A stretch of 64,000 bases of DNA from Paragonimus skrjabini miyazakii (Eukaryota; Platyhelminthes; Trematoda; Plagiorchiida; Troglotrematidae), in assembly GCA_014338405.1 (NCBI GenBank), contig JTDE01000206.1:107871-171870 (forward strand), in the 5' to 3' direction. Under the pieces are notes generated by a model. The model saw nothing but the letters and a program-made list of their open reading frames with translations. It was not told the DNA's origin and ran no database searches. Of this stretch, positions 40,501-50,805 are shown piece after piece; position 1 is the first letter of the stretch; each line of letters begins with the position of its first letter. A program made the position numbers and the translations under genes.

Positions 40501-43500
40501 GTACACTCATAGCTTCTCGTAGGTTGAAGTGTGACGATAAAGTGTATTTGAAATAAGAAATTTGATATATTTACAAAGTGTGTCATTCTCAGGCAGCACA
40601 CAGTCACGTGGAGTCAGCTGTTTACAATTTTATTTAAACTGGCGAGAGTTTTTGATTTCCTCCGTTTTAACTTTGTGGCGATAAGTTTACACTCTTTGAA
40701 TTATCTGGAATGAATTGAGATAGACCAGCGACAAATCAAACGAAATTACTCGAGCATGGTCATACCAAACGAGTTAACTGAATTATGGGGAATTAAACTT
40801 GAAACCATAAAAGCAGCTATAGCGTGTGTCAACTTATTGTACAATTCAATTTTTTTGCTAACAAAACTGTCTTGTGGTTTAATCAATATACTAGCCAGCA
40901 TGTTTTATTAATTAACAAATTTTACGTGCATTGGATCGATATTTTTAATGCTGCTTAAGATATAGTTTCGCTGAAATTCGTAACTTTGTTTCTCCAGGTA
41001 CCAAATGTACTCTTGATTTAACATGAGACATGGTTCGCAATGTGATTGTTCATTGTTAATTTGGTCAGTCACGTGATTCCTTGTTTTTTAGATGTTTCAT
41101 TTTAATTGCTAATGCTGTTGCTCAAGTTGTGTGAAATACTTCAGCTAACCTGTACACTGTACACTACAACAATATTAAAACTGGGAAGTCTACAGTATAT
41201 CATTTTATCTAACCAACGGTTGGTATAGTTCCCGTGATACTATGATCGTTAGCAGAAACTAGACCAACTATTCATGGTCACTGCAGTTTGAACACCAATC
41301 TCACTCAATTAATTTTACGTTGATTTCTGTGCTCCATTTTATGTGGGAAATAGGCTCAAAGTATGCCACAACCACTGACGGCAATATTCTATTTGATATA
41401 TACAGAGTATCGTATAATAAACCTATGTAACTCGAAATGTGTCGCAGAATGTACACATATATATCACCGGGCTATGGAAGCCTTAAGTATGGACATATTG
41501 GTGTGCTGCTTCAAGGAATGATTGGTGATAAGCGCCTACTTGTTGATGCATGCTCGTCATAAATGTCTATATATCCCATTGTATCCGTGTTCTTTAACTC
41601 AAGTTATAAACAAAATGTGACCAAAGGCAACGCACTGGTGACACGACAGACGTGACATTAGATAATCTGACATGGTTTATGCTGGGTTTAGGGGTTAGTG
41701 ATTGTTAGTGCGGTTCAACCTGCAAATGTCACCGAATTGATTGGGTATGCGGTTAATTTCGGACAAGCCTAACTGAACTGTATTGGCTGATGAAACGAAT
41801 GCAACTAGCTATATGTAAAACCAATGCAGATTAAAACTATTTACAGCATGTCCTTCGTATCATCAACTTTGCACAACATGCTATTTCATGGGTTGATTTG
41901 TAAACTGCGCATCACTATTTTCGTAATAAGCAGTTTACCGTAATTATTAAAACAAGGGGGAGCAACCTAGTTTAAAAGCTCACTATCTAACTGTTAAGCA
42001 AACATTTCTCCTCATGTAGTAATTTTAATTATGATTTCAATCTAGTCAAATAGTGTGCCATTTATTTTGATTATGTTAGTCGCTTAATACTGGAACTGAA
42101 TTATCAGTCGTACTGTCTGAGACTTGAAATGTGGTTGATTGAGGTACCAACTAAGTTTGAGCAGTTCAACTGTACGCAACCCTGTGTTACTATATGAGAA
42201 TAAACGCCTTGAGATGTTCGAGCTAAACCCGGGATTTTAATAATTAGTTGTTAAATGCGTGCAAGTGTATGTCTGTATGGCGAGGCTTATTTCACCGGCA
42301 TAATTGCAAGTGGTCAGATATGTATCTCTAACTCCTTCTTCTAAAGATATAATGGTTTTGTGGAAAAGTCGGCAAGCAATTGGCGAACACAACGAAAATT
42401 GACTTTCATGTTATATATGAATAGTGCATCTCTCATTATTATTATAAGGCTCTTTAGACTGTTTTATTATGCACCAGACGTAAAACTAACCAGTAGAATA
42501 GTCTTTGATGAGCTGGACTAAAAACAGATGCATCTTTTTTTCTTCAGTTGCAAAACATTGCAGATGTTTGGTATTCCTTTATAGACACGAAACAACAGAA
42601 AACTCGGTAGTTCTTCATGTATCAGCTTATGTACAAGTGACATACAGGAGTCGGTGAGGAGAAGAAACACTTGGTCACTTGGCACATCTGTGCCAGTCAC
42701 AAACCTTGATGGACAGAATTGAGATCGAACAGGTGTGTACGCTTTGTAACTCGGATGTTTCCACGTCTGTGTGAATAAACAGCTGGATAGGTGAAACCCG
42801 GTCGCAGTTGTTTGAAAGCTTCGACATTACAGAGTGAACACTGTAAGCCATCAACCGACTGTCACAAAATTGTGAATAGCTGCAACCAGCAGGCGGCAGT
42901 CATTGTTATGCCTAGTGGCAACCGAAATTGTGGAATATGATCAGAACGTGCGATGATTTGGTTGTGTCAACTGTCAAATGTATTTCGGCTAGGCTTACGA
43001 ACACAAACCAGCGCCTATTCAAATATGACAGCAATCTATTTCTCGTGGCCGACCGCGAACTGCCAATGATCGGGGGAAGGCAAATCGGTTTGGTTTCATT
43101 TCCAACGTGCACACATTTTGATTAGTAACTGGCAAGAACAAACCGCATGATGGCTGACTTGTGAGGATAGTAGAAATAGGTTATGGGTAATGCAGGTTCA
43201 TTCACTGGAAAAGTTGAGTGGTTATTTTAATTTTTTTTCAAACGGTTTAATCTTGCAGTCACACTTCGAAGTAATAAATAATTAGTCAACAACTTGTATA
43301 CACTTTGTAATTAAACAACCTCGTTTACATGCCCCAGAACTCAGGTACAAACATTATGGTGTATAACGATAACCAGCGATAAAATAATACCATGGAGTGG
43401 ATGTAAAAGTTGAATGCACTTAACCTAAACTGCATGACAACACGTTTTGTGACAGTCAGTCGGTTACCACTCCATTAATTGTGTACTGTGGTTTGTACGA

Positions 43501-46500
43501 ACAGCTATTCATGAACGTCTGATAGTACTTGGCTCAAATAAATTACGTGGTTGTTCAATGCGGATAAACCTATCATTTTTTACAAAAGAAGCGCTAATCC
43601 AAAAGTCTGCCAACATTTATGTCTAAACTCTCGAACACTTTTGTATACCAGTCTGCCGTATACAACACACAGAGGTAGAGCGTATAGCTTTCTACATCTT
43701 GCATACCCAGTGCAAGTTTTCGAATGTTTACGCTGTTCTGTGTTACGTTGAATATTTTTGAGCGCAGAAGGAGCTGTATTTGAGAACAGCTAACACACTG
43801 TACGCTGATTTAGTCAACACTCATAAGAATTTTACCTGTAGAAATAAAGCCTTCACTGCTGAGTAGAAGTGCGATGTGTGCAACAAGACAAAACAACGCT
43901 TTATTAGATATCTCTTTTATCCAAATTATTCAGTACTTGCAAACAACCTAAAAAAGATTCTATTAATCACTTTGCAAGATAAACTGAGAATTATTTTCAA
44001 GTTACTGACAAGTTACAAACAGACATCTTCGTTAATGGCCTTTTGCTTTAGGTTAACTAAGAATAATTTCCATTCATGTGAGATCTATCTGCTTGATGTT
44101 AGCTGTTCATGTATTACTGGGAACAATAAAAAAGACACATAATAAAATTACACACAAAAGTACAACAGATCAAAAACCTGGTTATTGTAACATTGGGAGT
44201 TGTCATAAACCACGCCGTGGGAAATACAATGATATAAGTCACTGGTTAACGGTGGTCAGAATAAGAGTGTGGCACAGCCAGTTGCATTCCCGCAACTAGC
44301 CCCGTGCTAGGTCTTATAATTAAACGTATTTAATTGGGTCTTTTTCTTCGAAAGTTTCAACGTAACAGTTTAGGCATGCTCCAGATATAGCTGCATTTTC
44401 ACTCAATTAGTCTGTTTGTCAATCGTAAGCACAGTTTTATATACACTAAGACTGATGAAAAAGTTTGAAAGCTTTCACTGCCGACAGGTAGCTTTAAAAA
44501 CCCTGCAATCGGAGGATCGGTACGTACGGTTGTATTAGGAAGTGTGTATCAAACTCTTCTCAGCTCACCACCTCCTAAGATTCCTTACTGGGATTTCCTT
44601 GTTTCCTCACTTTAGACATAGTATCTGAACATTGAATTCGACAAAGCTAAAAGTGTATGTGCTACCTGGCAAGTTTCTGTTCAAAGGCTTGCTACGGTTG
44701 ATCTGGGTGCAGTCATGCTGGTAGACATTTGCGAGAAAACTAAAGCAACTTTGTTCAGACCATTCTTTTACCCTTCTTCGGAGCAATTATTGATCGTCAT
44801 CCTTATTTCCTTAATGATTTCAGGGGTTGATATCACCTCCTTTGATGTCCATTGGCTCAAAGCACATAGTAAAAGGCGAAAATCACGGATACCTCTGTGT
44901 GGTTAACTGAGACTGTACGGCCATTAATAAGTATTGAAAGACAGGTCTGTGCCTCTGACTTGACTTCTGTCTGTCGTAATAACTACCGAGTTTTATGCCA
45001 TAGCTGAACACGTTAATAAGTTACTGTAATTTGAAACAACTCCGGATGTACTGTTTACGTTTGATATCTTAAAAATGTACGACTGATTCAGCGTTCTAAC
45101 AGTAGTGACATATCAGTGTTGGAACAAATAACTAACAATAGAAAACTGTACATAAATTTTTAGAAGTTAGTCAACGTAGGTGGCCATAATTCAAAAGGTG
45201 GGATGTATATAACTTACCGAAGATTTTGAGGCTGTACGCCTGGCTTGTGATCGAAGGTTGGGTCTACTGTGATGTCTTGATCAAAGCGTTTATTAAGTTT
45301 TCCTGCAAAACTACTATTGCAATTGTGGTACTGAGTTCACATATCAGAGCAAACGATAACTATTGTCAATCGTTTCTTTGCCGTTTTACAGAATTGGTCG
45401 CAGCGACACTGAACAGCTGAGAAGTTAGCACTTGAAGCTGATAGGCTAACATGTTTGCCTTTCTTGATTGGTGTTCAGGTGGCACAGCAATTTAATTGGC
45501 CGGTTTCATGCGCACATGCATAAATGGCACAGTTCAGGCGACATGGCTACGTCGAAGTGGTTTGCAACAAAACAAAGTGGGTCTCCAGGACGGCCGTCAT
45601 AACAGTTCACTCTAGGAGGATATCAAATTTACAAGTGTACTCGGAAAGTAAGGCATACACTGAAGCCTAATATTCGGAATGTTGCGTTCTTGGAACATTT
45701 ACTTGACTATGCAGACAAAGAGGATAATTAATTTTTATGAGTATCTTTCTGAGATTAATGTAAACTCACATAGACTGTTATGATGACACGTTTCTTAAAA
45801 TTGCGGTGACGTTGATTTTCTTGTCTATCATAATCAATCAGTAGTGTGTATATATATTATCCAATTAGAAATTCAACCCCTGCCTGCTTACTTTTTGAGC
45901 AGTCACGTTGGGTAGCACAACATTTACTTCACAATTGACCTGATCACATTATTGCGGGAATGGACTCAGTTATAATCTCGTTAGAACAGCGCTTAGGGAG
46001 ATTTTGAACCTATAACAACTACACTAAGTCCGTGCTCAGGAAAAGCGAGTTGTAACATCGTTCTCCTATGGTTTATGTTATAATTTTTTACAGGTTTCAA
46101 GTAAACCAGACGGTTATGGAACTTCAAGATATACTTAGGAGTACGTATTCGAAGAAAGTTAAACAGAAATTTAAAGAATCCAAAGTTATAAACATCAAAT
46201 AGTTACTGTGGATTAATAGTGCATCGATCGTCTTGTGAAAGCGGTAATGATTGAATCATAAACAGAGTTAACAAACTTAAGGTGGAGCTAACAAAATTAA
46301 CGCCTTTCCTCAATGGGCAGCACCTTCCAACTAAGAAATAAGTGACCTTCAATTTAGGTCAGTCCCTCACGTAAAAAGCCAGCGTAGCAGAATTACGTAC
46401 AGGAGAAGGCTTGATGTCGTCGGGATCCGAAGAAAATGTACAGTTATATAATTATATCAGATAAATTGTACATCACTCACGAAATATGGCAGCTGTTCCA

Positions 46501-46504
46501 CTCT
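34502..46504. other. Long non-coding stretch, nothing recognised
   Basis: About 12 kb of AT-rich DNA with stops in all frames and no open frame above 88 codons. No tRNA, ribozyme, tandem repeat or transposon coding region was recognised. It may be intron or intergenic. Confidence 0.5.
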
Positions 46505-46579
46505 CGAAAATACTTCAGTCAGCCCTTCGGAAAGAAAGCACTAAACTCGAGTTTCACTCCTGATGCAGCTCGTCACTAA
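46505..46579 (-). mobile_element. Minus-strand fragment of hammerhead element
   Basis: Contains the segment flanking and including a hammerhead on the minus strand (CAGTCAGCCCTTCGGAAAG matches the flank in the copy near 53895). It joins directly, head to head, to the plus-strand array that begins at about 46580. Confidence 0.6.
46538..46577 (-). ncRNA. Hammerhead ribozyme, degenerate
   Basis: Minus strand: stem I GTTAGTG-like, GTGACGA (C3 of CTGACGA changed to G), a partly paired stem II, intact GAAAC, palindromic stem III ACTCGAGT, and cleavage triplet GTT instead of GTC. The C3 change should abolish or strongly reduce cleavage. Confidence 0.55.
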
Positions 46580-46976
46580 CCCGGGTCTAGTGCATTTTAT
46601 CGAAAGGGATTGATTGAAAGGTTTAGGGAAAGGCAGCAACTTAATCATTTCTGAATGGGATTTGATTCATGTAAGAAACCAAGGTCCTCTGCAACTAATC
46701 GGAAATCAAAATATCGCTGAACAAGTTAAAAAACTTTGTAAGTTCAGTTTGCATGGAGGTTTTAACCATGGAGTTATTAATTGGAGATAACGGGACAGTT
46801 ACTATGTCTATTTTCAAGGCGATCAGGCGGTCCCAGCAGTACTCACGAGCGAATGGGGCTGAGCGTACACACGTGATGATTCAGTCGCGGCTAATGTGAA
46901 GTCAATGACACGATGTCCAACGTGTATTCTGATGAAGGTGCGGTCAGAATTCTAGTCCCGGTAGTGGCAAGGATAT

Positions 46977-47022
46977 GCGCTACTGACGAGTTTTAATGAG
47001 AGCGAAACCCGAGCCTAGTGCT
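46977..47022 (+). ncRNA. Hammerhead ribozyme 1 of the array
   Basis: Stem I GCGCTA/TAGTGC is fully paired with one G-U. The core CTGACGA is intact. Stem II GTTTT-AATG-AGAGC pairs at all five positions with two G-U. GAAAC is intact. The only visible core defect is the cleavage triplet, GCC instead of GTC, which removes the A15.1-U16.1 pair and should block cleavage. Confidence 0.75.
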
Positions 47023-47369
47023 TTTTTCGAAAGGGGCCAACTGAAAACTCTTTGGGAATGCGAAAGCTGCGATCAATTGTGGGTGATGTTCAACTTGAAT
47101 TTAACCAAATCCCCGACTACCCATCAGTAATCTCAAATGTCGCCTAGCAGGTTTAATGAGATCGAAGATTTCCACCTGTCTAGGAAGTCCTAATCGCGAG
47201 GTTATCGATTGGAGTTAACAGGACGGTTACTGTGTCTCCATTTCGAGACGATCGGGCAATCTGATAATTATTCGCAAGCGAAAGTGGTTGAGTGTTTACA
47301 TATGATAATTCAGTCGTGCCTAATGTGAGGTTGGTCGCGCAGCGTTCAACACGGTTGCCTCATGAACAG

Positions 47370-47390
47370 CGTGGCCGGAGTTCTATTCCT
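47370..47390 (+). promoter_or_regulatory. B-box-like element in pol III head of hammerhead unit
   Basis: GAGTTCTATTCC about 30 bp before the ribozyme resembles the tRNA B-box. Equivalent words precede other copies: GAGTTCAGATCCC before the ribozyme at 50630 and AATTCTAGTCCC before the one at 46977. An A-box-like TGGTCGCGCAGCGTTCAACA lies upstream at about 47333-47352. Pol III-type boxes are also described for schistosome SM-alpha. Confidence 0.4.
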
Positions 47391-47408
47391 GGCAGTGCCA
47401 AGGATATG

Positions 47409-47452
47409 CACTACTGACGAGCTGTAATGAGAACGAAACTCAAGTCCAGTGT
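47409..47452 (+). ncRNA. Hammerhead ribozyme 2 of the array
   Basis: CTGACGA, GAAAC and the GTC triplet are all intact. Stem I is GCACTA/CAGTGT, with a mismatch next to the core and a G-U at the end. Stem II (GCTGT-AATG-AGAAC) has two mismatches. Stem III is two pairs capped by TCAA. It may keep weak activity. Confidence 0.75.
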
Positions 47453-47560
47453 TTCTTATCGAAACGGACTGAATGGAACTTCTTCTGGAATCCGACAGCT
47501 ACGGCCGATCGTGAATCATGTCCGGTTTACACAATAAACTAACATCAATTACTACTCGAC

Positions 47561-49414
47561 ATTAATTATTACTCTACCGCTAGAACATTCTCCTTTTGAA
47601 ATTTTCTTATGGCATAAAGACACAAACTCATTTTTGAGTGGCCAAAGATTCGCACTGAGCTATGTTCTATGGTCCTAGTATCTTTACTAAGGTCACTAGG
47701 TTACGTGGTACACGTAAACAGGAAGTATGAGGTCGGGGTCCACCCTTAAAAACAATCGTCTTTTGTGAGGTTTGCTTACTTTATGTGGATTTGAATGCTT
47801 CCCTCAAAGTTTATGAAGCAGACGCTCACGCCTGACTACAGGGTGGTGTATGAGTATTCGCCACATTTACCCGCAATTTCCGGAGTTCAGATACTGGTCC
47901 AAACTGAAACGCCTTGACATAAAGAAGGTCGATAAACGATAACACGGCAGACAAAGCTACCACCACCATTGACCAGTGAGTATTGCCGCTGGAGACTTTA
48001 AAGATAGACCTTACGCTTAGGTGATGCACTCAAACACAGTGTAGCTAACAGTAAGAAGCTGATTGAAACTCTTCATATAATACTGGGGACTTTACTATAA
48101 GCAATACAGCTGAGAATGTGATTTTTTGTAGAACGCTTTCAGCTCGATGACCCACTTCTCAAAATTCTCACTTCTATTACGATAACTCATTACATTGCTT
48201 TACGAGCCGGTTACATAAATAGAAACTGTTTAGTTAGAATAAGTGTTTATCATACAGTGGAGTTGATGACTTAGTGGCAGCTACGTATCTTGATAACAAT
48301 TTCGAACTACCAGATAGATTATGGTCAACACGCCTACGTAGAAAACCTACTCATAGCCAAGACTCATCTCTGGAGTTTCATCTAACTGGATCTCCAGTTT
48401 ATAGCAAATCACTAAGTTATATTATCTAGTGACACGCTCAGTACACAAACAATTTCCGACACTCGTACAATAATAATACAATATGTTTTTATAACAGGTT
48501 TCAGGAAGCATGATGTTTGTCGGCAAATAGCATATTTTGTTAGAGTCACCACTTCAGGAAAAGCCTAGATTAACGCGTAAATAGTAATTTTGTTGAGACG
48601 TGAATAAATTACTGTTGTGTCAATGGAATTATCAGCTAATGTAGTTGATTTATATTCACTTAGTAGGCGACCTTCTTTCTATGTTTTAAATATCAAGACA
48701 TTTGTTAAAGATGGTGAGGTTACTTCGTTAACGAACGGTAAAAGAGTACACAATCTTTACATTTTTGCACACACAATAATTCAATCCCTCTCCCCCGAGC
48801 TCAGGCCAGTGCTACTTACAACAGTCTAATTGTATTAGCTCGAGTCTCTAACAGTGACAAACCACACAGTAGACGGACCATGTCAATCTAACTGATGTGA
48901 TGTAATCAACCATCAAAATTCAAAAATACTGTCAGGATTGTTCCCAGATTTTACATTGTGTACAATTTGTTGGAAAACAAACTATCCAATTCAGCTTTGT
49001 TTGGTTTTAAAAACTAAACTAACCCAACTGCTCTACTGATTTATGTAAGCAGAGCAATGAAATTTAGACTAAGTAATCAAACGTAGCACGCAAAGGTTTG
49101 CAAATGGTTCTGTTGTTCTCTGTATGTTAACTTCAGCATTGAAATATTATCAATAAATATATAAACAGATAGTCTATTGCTTTCAAAGATATAATCATGT
49201 ATCTCTGTAAATAAAACAAGTAAGCTACTCACCTAATTAATTTCACGCACGGTTAGTGTTACAGAACAGGAATATGGAGTAAACAATTTGGGGTTTACAT
49301 GGATAATGTCTTTTAATGTTACGGGTATTATAATCTTCGTTAAATGTATCTCATAAATAAATGATTTATTTTTTCATGAGCATTTTCACAATATTTCTGA
49401 TGTTCTGTCGCAGT
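47561..49414. other. Non-coding; weak open frame at 47826-48029 (-)
   Basis: A minus-strand frame of 67 codons (47826-48029, GTG at the start) lies in slightly GC-richer DNA soon after the tandem array. It is not recognised and may belong to another repeat. The rest is AT-rich with chance frames. Confidence 0.4.
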
Positions 49415-49832
49415 TTCACTCGATCACAGCCTTCGCATCCAGATAAGCCTTCCGGCTATCCCACTTCGAAAGGAAGAACTAGACTCGAGTTTCATTCTTA
49501 TTAGAGCTCATCAGTAGTGCATATTCTTGTCCGGATCGGAGTTTGCACTCTGACCCTCGTGCTTGTGAGACTAGGGTGTTAGCCACTACGCCAGCAACCT
49601 CACAATAGTCGTGACCGAATAATCAAATCCAAACGCTCAACCACAACCTTGTATTAATAATGTTCAGCTTGCCCGATCATTTCGAAAGGAGAATGAAGAG
49701 AATTACTTTGTCCAATCCAATCGATAACCCTGTGATCAGGACTTCTCAGTTAGGTTGAAGTTACTGTCTTCATTGAACCAAGTGAGCATGGTTTGAATCA
49801 GTAATGAAGGTTCGGGGATTTAGGTTATTTCA
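49415..49832 (-). mobile_element. Hammerhead element monomer, near full length
   Basis: Read on the minus strand, this about 418-bp copy runs from the AAATCCCCGA / CATTACTGATT block through GGGTTATCGATTGGATT, the pol III-like head (GGCGTAGTGGCTAACAC at about 49575-49591), the ribozyme at 49476-49520 and a further 60 bp. Its length is close to one unit of the tandem array at 46.6-47.5 kb, but its ends lie about 60-80 nt after the ribozyme rather than at it. This is the best monomer in the window. It encodes no protein. Confidence 0.7.
49476..49520 (-). ncRNA. Hammerhead ribozyme with intact catalytic core
   Basis: Minus strand. Stem I GCACTA/TAGTTC has five of six pairs. The core CTGATGA is intact. 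Stem II GCTCT-AATA-AGAAT has three Watson-Crick pairs, a G-U and one C-A mismatch. GAAAC is intact. Stem III is A-U and C-G closed by TCGA, inside the palindrome ACTCGAGT, and the GTC cleavage triplet is intact. All invariant core positions are present, so this is the copy most likely to self-cleave. The very short stem III suggests it may work best as a dimer, as reported for minimal hammerheads in Penelope-like elements. Confidence 0.8.
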
Positions 49833-50414
49833 TTTAATCTAAGATTTCTCTAAAGCAGCGAGGAATGAAAAACATTTTCTCTCACAGTTTTGATAAGTGT
49901 TAACATCTTCAGGCACTTATGAACTCGCGACAGGTTTTCACTTCTCCAGTAATGCCTTTCTCTTAGTTGTCACAGTAATTTACTGCTGCTTTTACGAAAG
50001 AAAAACAATCTGTTGTTTGACCCAAATAAAATCGTACAATAATTTAGTCAGTTTCACATCATACCCGCAAGTCGGATGATTGTGATTCGTTATCTGGAAA
50101 AATGTGTCAGCGAATATTTCCTGCTTACCACTTAATTCAAGGTCAGAAGGTTTGCTTCTGCTACGTATATAAATCCAGCTTAAGTGAGTGACATTCGAGT
50201 GTGTACAGTTTTCTGTGAAGTAGCACGTCTAAATTGAAAGAGAGTAAAATCATAGTATCTAACTCAAGCTCATTCACTCAAGGCGTCGCAATATTAACAT
50301 TAAAGAACGATAAACAATAATTGATGTTCACAAAAACGACGACAAGTTACAAGTAAGAGAAATATTACTAAACAAGGCAATGGATCTATGAAATTTTAAC
50401 TAAGAGAAAAGTCA
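49833..50414. other. Non-coding spacer between hammerhead elements
   Basis: AT-rich, no recognised feature. A T-rich 60-codon frame at 49897-50079 is probably chance. Confidence 0.5.
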
Positions 50415-50805
50415 TATTTGTGACGTCCTCGGTTGGTGTCAACAGAACAGTCAATGTGTTTCTTGTCAACAAAGCCCAGCGACCTGAACATCACGCGCAA
50501 GCAAATCTGGCTCAAAGTTGGCATATGACAATTCGATCGCCTCTAATGCGAAGTCAATAGATCAGTGGCCAACACAGTTGCTTCATGGAAGTGAGGTAAG
50601 AGTTCAGATCCCAGCCGTGATAAGAATATGAACTCCTGACGAGTCCTACCACGAGCAAAACTGGAGCCCAATGTTTATTGTCTAAACGGGTTGACTGACA
50701 GGTCTATGGAAATTTGAGATTAGTTGTGAATCATCTGTGAATGAAATTCAATTTATTTTGAGTGAGAAGCCCATCCTACCTACCAGTAACTACTCTGTTT
50801 AAAAC
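50415..50805 (+). mobile_element. Hammerhead element, diverged plus-strand copy
   Basis: Starts at about GACGTCCTCGGTTGG, which aligns with the GAGGTTATCGATTGG block of the array. It passes through the pol III-like head (GATCAGTGGCCAACAC at about 50554-50569 and GAGTTCAGATCCC at about 50599-50611) and the ribozyme, and ends beyond ACCAGTAACT, which matches CATCAGTAAT of the array. The visible start and end therefore overlap or are shifted relative to the monomer at 49415-49832, that is, the unit appears circularly permuted. It runs in the orientation opposite to its nearest neighbour. Confidence 0.65.
50630..50675 (+). ncRNA. Hammerhead ribozyme, degenerate
   Basis: CTGACGA is intact at 50636-50642. 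The GAAAC box is changed to AAAAC (loss of G12), and the cleavage triplet is GCC instead of GTC. Stem I is poorly paired. It should be inactive. Confidence 0.6.

Larger units (their letters stand above)
46580..47560 (+). mobile_element. Tandem array of hammerhead element (retrozyme-like), about 431-bp period
   Basis: Two ribozyme cores lie at 46983 and 47414, 431 bp apart. Landmarks recur in the same order in each unit: GGATATGC just before the ribozyme, CGAAA-(C/G)GG shortly after it, the GAGGTTATCGATTGGAG / GGAGTTATTAATTGGAG block, the GTTACT-TGTCT block, and ATGAT-ATTCAGTCG about 100 bp before the next ribozyme. The array therefore holds about 2.3 units: a partial unit starting inside a ribozyme at 46580, a complete unit, and a partial 3' unit ending near 47530-47560. 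It has no coding capacity. Upstream of each ribozyme a weak A-box/B-box pair (for example GAGTTCTATTCC at about 47373-47384) suggests a tRNA-derived pol III head. Tandem dimers with one hammerhead per unit are the hallmark of retrozymes. Units are diverged, so the array is not recent. Confidence 0.75.
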
